NCBI RefSeq assembly: GCF_005938625.1
Contig: NZ_VCNJ01000044.1
Coordinates: 1 to 64,000, forward strand
Direction: 5' to 3'
Length of the DNA: 64,000 nt
Source of the DNA: Pseudomonas fluorescens
GTDB lineage: Bacteria > Pseudomonadota > Gammaproteobacteria > Pseudomonadales > Pseudomonadaceae
A program made the translations under genes and the position numbers. The notes under the pieces are model-generated. The model searched no databases and had not been told where the DNA came from. It was given only the letters and a program-made list of their open reading frames with translations. This document shows positions 60,335 to 64,000 of this stretch, piece by piece (position 1 is the stretch's first letter; each line of letters opens with the position of its first letter).

Positions 60335-63048
60335 TGAACCGCCAGACGACCGCCTCGACCTGCTGCTATTGCGGGGTCGGCTGCGGCGTGCTGATCGAGC
60401 ATGACGGCGAGCGCATCCTCGGCGTCAGCGGCGATCCGGCGCATCCGGCCAACTTCGGCAAACTGTGCAGCAAAGGCTCGACCCTGCACCTGACCGGCGA
60501 CCTCGCGGCCCGCGCGCTGTACCCGGAACTGCGTATGGGCAAAGGCCTGGCGCGCAGCCGCACGGATTGGGACAGTGCGCTGGAACATGCCGCCAACGTG
60601 TTCGCCGAAACCATCGCCGAACACGGACCGGACAGCGTGGCGTTCTATATCTCCGGGCAGTTGCTGACCGAGGACTATTACGCTTTCAACAAGCTGGCAC
60701 GGGCACTGGTCGGCACCAACAACATCGACAGCAACTCACGGCTGTGCATGTCCTCGGCAGTGGTCGGCTACAAGCGCAGCCTCGGCGCTGACGCCCCGCC
60801 GTGCAGCTATGAGGATCTGGAACTCAGCGATTGCGTGATGATCGTCGGCAGTAACATGGCCTACGCCCATCCGGTACTTTTCCGTCGGCTGGAAGAGGCA
60901 AAAGCCCGACGTCCGCAGATGAAAGTCATCGTTATTGATCCACGGCGCACCGACACTTGCGACCTCGCTGATCTGCATCTGGCGATTCTGCCCGGTACCG
61001 ATGTCGCTTTGTTTCATGGGATTTTGCATCTGTTGTTGTGGGAAGACTGGATCGACCGCGATTTCGTCAAAACGCACACGGAAGGCCTTGCTGAACTGAA
61101 GAGTCTGGTGCGCGATTACACCCCGCAAATGGTTTCGCAGTTATGCGGGATCAGTGTCGAGCAATTGCAGCAGTGCGCCGAATGGGTCGGCACTTCGCCG
61201 AGTTTTTTGTCGCTGTGGTGCATGGGCTTGAACCAATCCACGGTTGGCAGCGCGAAAAACAGTGCACTGATCAATCTGCACTTGGCTACCGGGCAAATCG
61301 GTCGTCCGGGTGCAGGACCTTTCTCCCTTACCGGTCAGCCAAATGCCATGGGCGGGCGCGAAACCGGCAGTTTGTCGAACCTGCTGCCGGGCCATCGAGA
61401 CGCGGCCAACCCTGAACACCGCGCCGAAGTGGCGGCTTATTGGGGTGTGGATCAACTGCCGGACAGCACTGGGCTCAGCGCCATCGAACTGTTCGAGCAA
61501 GTGCGCAGCGGCAAGATCAAGGCGTTGTGGATCGCCTGCACCAACCCTGCGCAATCGATGCCCGATCAGAACGCGGTGCGCTCGGCGCTGGAAGCTTGCC
61601 CGTTTGTGGTTCTGCAAGAAGCCTTTCGCACCACCGAAACCGCAGCGTTCGCCGATCTCCTGCTACCCGCCGCCAGTTGGGGCGAGAAGGAAGGCTCGGT
61701 GACCAATTCCGAGCGGCGTATTTCCCACGTGCGCAAAGCCATCCTCCCACCGGGCGAAGCGCGGTCGGACTGGGCGATCACGGTAGATTTCGCACAACGT
61801 CTGGAGAAACGTCTGCGCCCCGGCGAGCCGAGCCTGTTTACCTTCAGCCAACCTGCGCAGTTGTTCGATGAATTCAAAGGCCTGACGCATGGCCGCGATC
61901 TGGATATGTCCGGGATCAGTCACGTGCTGATCGACGAGATCGGACCGCAGCAATGGCCCTTCCCTGTCGGTGCGCGGCAGGGAACACCACGACTGTACGA
62001 GGACGGGATTTTCCCAACCGCCAACGGACGCGCTCAGTTCATCGCAGACCCTTATCGCGCCGCTAAAGAACAGCGTGATGCGCGTTTTCCACTGACGTTG
62101 ATCACTGGACGTCTGCGTGATCAATGGCACGGTATGAGCCGCACCGGTACGGCAGCGCAATTGTTCGGGCATGTCAGCGAAGCGGTGTTGAGCCTGCACC
62201 CGGACGAACTGCGCCGGCATCGCTTGCAGGCGGGAGACCTGGTCAACCTTAAAAGTCGTCGCGGCGCAGTGATCGTCGCAGTTGGCAGCGATGACAGCGT
62301 GCGTCCGGGACAAGCGTTTCTGCCGATGCACTGGGGCGACCGCTTTCTCAAGGGTGGTGTGAACAGCCTGACCCTGCCGGCCTTTGATCCATTGTCGAAA
62401 CAACCGGAACTGAAACACAGCGGTGTGCGCCTGGAACCGACCAATCTGCCGTGGCAGCTTTTCGCACTGATTGAGGGTGATGTTCAACGGCATTTCGAGG
62501 CCCTACGACCACTCTGTGAGGCATTTTCCTACGTGAGTCTCAGCCTTGTCGGACGTGAACGATCGGCATTGCTGATACGCGCAGCCAGCAGCGAGGCGCC
62601 GGATGCGCAATTGCTCAGTGAAATCGACCGATGCCTGTCACTGATCGACGGCCCGGTATTGGCTTACGACGATCCACGTCGGGCCATCGGCAAGCGCGTG
62701 CGCATTGAAAGCGGCCGGATCACCGCGATCCGACTGGCCGGCGAAACCCTCGCCCGGCATTGGCTGCAGAGGTTGTGGCTGGAGGGCCGTGCGGACGAAC
62801 AACTGCGGCGCTGGTTGCTGGCACCGATGAGTGCTCCGCCGGGCAGTGCCGGGGCGCAGATCGCTGCGGATAAAACCCTGTGCAACTGCCAGAACGTCAG
62901 CCTCAACGCGGTCTGCGCCGCCATCCGCCAGGGTCTGGATCTGCAAGGTTTGAAAAACAATTTGGGCTGCGGCACGCAATGCGGCTCCTGTGTCCCGGAA
63001 ATAAAACGCTTGCTGGCTGCCAACGTGCAGCCAGTCGCCGTCATCTGA
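60334..63048 (+). CDS. nasC: Assimilatory nitrate reductase catalytic subunit
   Basis: A 904-residue Mo-bis-MGD enzyme reducing nitrate to nitrite in the cytosol. The N-terminal [4Fe-4S] motif is CCYCGVGCG ending in KLCSKG. The molybdopterin domain is recognisable (SNSRLCMSSAVVGYKRSLGA; GSNMAYAHPVLFRRLEE; GQPNAMGGRETG) and is followed by a molydopterin-dinucleotide C-terminal domain. A BFD-like [2Fe-2S] module ends the protein (CNCQNVSLNAVCAAIRQG; GCGTQCGSCVPEI), as in the NasA/NasC type. The start shares a base with the nirD stop. Symbols in use include nasA, nasC and narB. Confidence 0.93.
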   Translation: MNRQTTASTCCYCGVGCGVLIEHDGERILGVSGDPAHPANFGKLCSKGSTLHLTGDLAARALYPELRMGKGLARSRTDWDSALEHAANVFAETIAEHGPDSVAFYISGQLLTEDYYAFNKLARALVGTNNIDSNSRLCMSSAVVGYKRSLGADAPPCSYEDLELSDCVMIVGSNMAYAHPVLFRRLEEAKARRPQMKVIVIDPRRTDTCDLADLHLAILPGTDVALFHGILHLLLWEDWIDRDFVKTHTEGLAELKSLVRDYTPQMVSQLCGISVEQLQQCAEWVGTSPSFLSLWCMGLNQSTVGSAKNSALINLHLATGQIGRPGAGPFSLTGQPNAMGGRETGSLSNLLPGHRDAANPEHRAEVAAYWGVDQLPDSTGLSAIELFEQVRSGKIKALWIACTNPAQSMPDQNAVRSALEACPFVVLQEAFRTTETAAFADLLLPAASWGEKEGSVTNSERRISHVRKAILPPGEARSDWAITVDFAQRLEKRLRPGEPSLFTFSQPAQLFDEFKGLTHGRDLDMSGISHVLIDEIGPQQWPFPVGARQGTPRLYEDGIFPTANGRAQFIADPYRAAKEQRDARFPLTLITGRLRDQWHGMSRTGTAAQLFGHVSEAVLSLHPDELRRHRLQAGDLVNLKSRRGAVIVAVGSDDSVRPGQAFLPMHWGDRFLKGGVNSLTLPAFDPLSKQPELKHSGVRLEPTNLPWQLFALIEGDVQRHFEALRPLCEAFSYVSLSLVGRERSALLIRAASSEAPDAQLLSEIDRCLSLIDGPVLAYDDPRRAIGKRVRIESGRITAIRLAGETLARHWLQRLWLEGRADEQLRRWLLAPMSAPPGSAGAQIAADKTLCNCQNVSLNAVCAAIRQGLDLQGLKNNLGCGTQCGSCVPEIKRLLAANVQPVAVI

Positions 63049-63060
63049 TGAGGAAACACC

Positions 63061-63831
63061 ATGAATGCAAAAGTCTGGCTGGTGGGTGCAGGTCCTGGTG
63101 ATCCCGAACTGCTGACCCTCAAAGCGGTGCGCGCCTTGCGCGAAGCCGATGTGGTGCTGATCGATGATCTGGTCAACGACGAAGTGCTGGAACACTGCCC
63201 TGGCGCCCGCATCATTGCGGTGGGTAAACGCGGTGGTTGCCGTTCCACACCGCAGGCATTTATCCATCGGTTGATGCTGCGCTATGCCCGCCATGGCAAG
63301 TGTGTGGTGCGGCTCAAAGGCGGCGACCCGTGCATCTTCGGTCGTGGCGGTGAAGAGGCGCAATGGTTGCGTGAACGTGGCGTTGAGGTGGAGTTGGTCA
63401 ATGGCATTACCGCTGGTCTGGCCGGGGCAACGCAGTGCGATATTCCGCTGACGTTGCGCGGTGTGGCGCGCGGGGTGACGCTGGTGACTGCGCACACGCA
63501 GGACGACAGCCAATTGAACTGGCAGGCGCTGGCGCAGGGCGGTACGACGCTGGTGGTTTATATGGGTGTTGCCAAGCTGGGAGCGATTCGCGATCAGTTG
63601 CTGGCGGGCGGGATGACGGCGGATACGCCGGTGGCGATGATCGAGAATGCGTCATTGCCCGGGCAGCGGGAATGCCGGAGTGATCTGGCGAGCATGAGTG
63701 ATGATGCGTGTGCGTTTGGATTGAAAAGCCCGGCGATTCTGGTGATCGGGGCGGTGGCGGCTGTTGTTGTTGAAGAGCAAAAGATCGCAGCCTGCGGCAG
63801 CTCCTACTTTGGATCTGCGTGCACCCTTTAA
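63061..63831 (+). CDS. cobA: Uroporphyrinogen-III C-methyltransferase
   Basis: A 256-residue SAM-dependent methyltransferase making precorrin-2, the first step to sirohaem for NirB and to cobalamin. Family motifs are VWLVGAGPGDPELLTLKA, VRLKGGDPCIFGRGGEEA and NGITAGLAGATQCDIPLT. It starts 12 nt after the nitrate reductase. The C-terminal end (from about EEQKIAACGSSYFGSACTL) is encoded by a REP unit, so the last 18 or so residues are probably not ancestral. A terminator follows the stop. Confidence 0.94.
   Translation: MNAKVWLVGAGPGDPELLTLKAVRALREADVVLIDDLVNDEVLEHCPGARIIAVGKRGGCRSTPQAFIHRLMLRYARHGKCVVRLKGGDPCIFGRGGEEAQWLRERGVEVELVNGITAGLAGATQCDIPLTLRGVARGVTLVTAHTQDDSQLNWQALAQGGTTLVVYMGVAKLGAIRDQLLAGGMTADTPVAMIENASLPGQRECRSDLASMSDDACAFGLKSPAILVIGAVAAVVVEEQKIAACGSSYFGSACTL
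63779..63807. repeat. Single REP unit, family B, copy 7, inside cobA
   Basis: AAAAGATCGCAGCCTGCGGC then AGCTCCTAC, lying within the cobA reading frame near its 3' end. Confidence 0.88.
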
Positions 63832-63848
63832 AGCCAAATCGCAGGCAA

Positions 63849-63878
63849 AGAAAAGCCCGGCCTAAGCCGGGCTTTTCT
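63849..63878. terminator. Bidirectional terminator between cobA and oprF
   Basis: AGAAAAGCCCGG - CCTAAG - CCGGGCTTTTCT, a perfect 12-bp stem with A and T tracts; it serves both convergent genes. Confidence 0.93.
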
Positions 63879-63893
63879 CAGAGCGGCAGCTAA

Positions 63894-64000
63894 TTACTTA
63901 GCTTGAGCTTCAACCTGCGCTTCTACGCGACGGTTTACAGCGCGGCCAGCTTCAGTTTTGTTGTCAGCAACTGGGCGGGATTCGCCGTAGCCAACAGACT
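63894..64000 (-). CDS. oprF: OprF outer membrane porin, C-terminal end only
   Basis: The last 34 codons of a minus-strand gene running off the right edge. The residues SVGYGESRPVADNKTEAGRA followed by VNRRVEAQVEAQAK are the end of an OmpA-like peptidoglycan-binding domain. They match the OprF C terminus as I recall it (NRRVEAEVEAEAK-type ending). The cobA-oprF arrangement is the same as in P. aeruginosa. Only the 3' end is present. Confidence 0.85.
   Translation of the reverse strand, partial: SVGYGESRPVADNKTEAGRAVNRRVEAQVEAQAK

Noticed and set aside
13956..63807. Repeated REP units considered as a CRISPR array
   Set aside because: They are inverted pairs scattered over 50 kb, without regular spacing or unique spacers.
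1..64000. tRNA or rRNA genes, insertion sequences, prophage
   Set aside because: No cloverleaf with a CCA-type end, no rRNA segment and no transposase or phage motif was seen on reading; the only stable RNA gene supported is the SRP RNA.

Overview
The window is chromosomal DNA of a Pseudomonas, most likely of the P. fluorescens group. This rests on recognised gene content, on a gene order matching what I remember of the P. aeruginosa blocks around cco-anr-recR-dnaX-ligA-zipA-smc-xdh and nasST-nirBD-cobA-oprF, on high GC, and on many Pseudomonas-type palindromic intergenic repeats. I see no insertion sequence, prophage, CRISPR array, rRNA or tRNA. Assignments come from reading the sequence and from knowledge of the families; no database search was run.

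Layout. (1) 1-385: repeat-rich end with a remnant open frame. (2) 386-13955: an alpha/beta hydrolase, two complete tandem ccoNOQP operons (cbb3 cytochrome oxidase), then the assembly genes ccoG-H-I-S and a TauE/SafE membrane protein. (3) 14127-17504: hemN, a small unknown gene, anr and apt. hemN and the first cco operon carry ANR boxes, so the oxygen regulator sits beside likely targets. (4) 17615-34174: mostly minus strand: acyl-CoA dehydrogenase, recR, an oxidoreductase, ybaB-dnaX, a solute-binding protein, the 4.5S SRP RNA, a zinc metallopeptidase, ligA, zipA, smc and a GntR regulator 2 nt upstream of smc. (5) 34175-42804: purine catabolism (xdhABC, guaD), a second GntR regulator and a BenE-type transporter. 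(6) 42936-51928: yggL, dacB, a CHASE-PAS-GGDEF protein, rlmKL, rmf with a structured leader, and pyrD. (7) 52151-63831: nitrate assimilation: nasS, nasT, nitrate transporter, a fused PP2C phosphatase-Ser/Thr kinase, nirB, nirD, nitrate reductase and cobA. (8) 63894-64000: the 3' end of oprF.

The most informative region is the nitrate cluster. Three sequences match the sigma-54 GG-N10-GC promoter pattern, ahead of nasS, the transporter and nirB. Just downstream of the last two are leaders with two hexaloop hairpins (A at loop position 1, G at position 4) followed by an intrinsic terminator. This is the target architecture of ANTAR antiterminators, and nasT, encoded next door, is an ANTAR protein. 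The predicted circuit is nitrogen limitation acting through sigma-54, with nitrate relieving NasS inhibition of NasT so that both leaders are read through. The kinase-phosphatase fusion lies between the two controlled units and has no obvious substrate here.

At least five families of palindromic repeats punctuate the intergenic spaces. Several touch coding sequence: one encodes the last residues of CobA, one supplies the stop codon of the metallopeptidase, and one overlaps the ligA stop.
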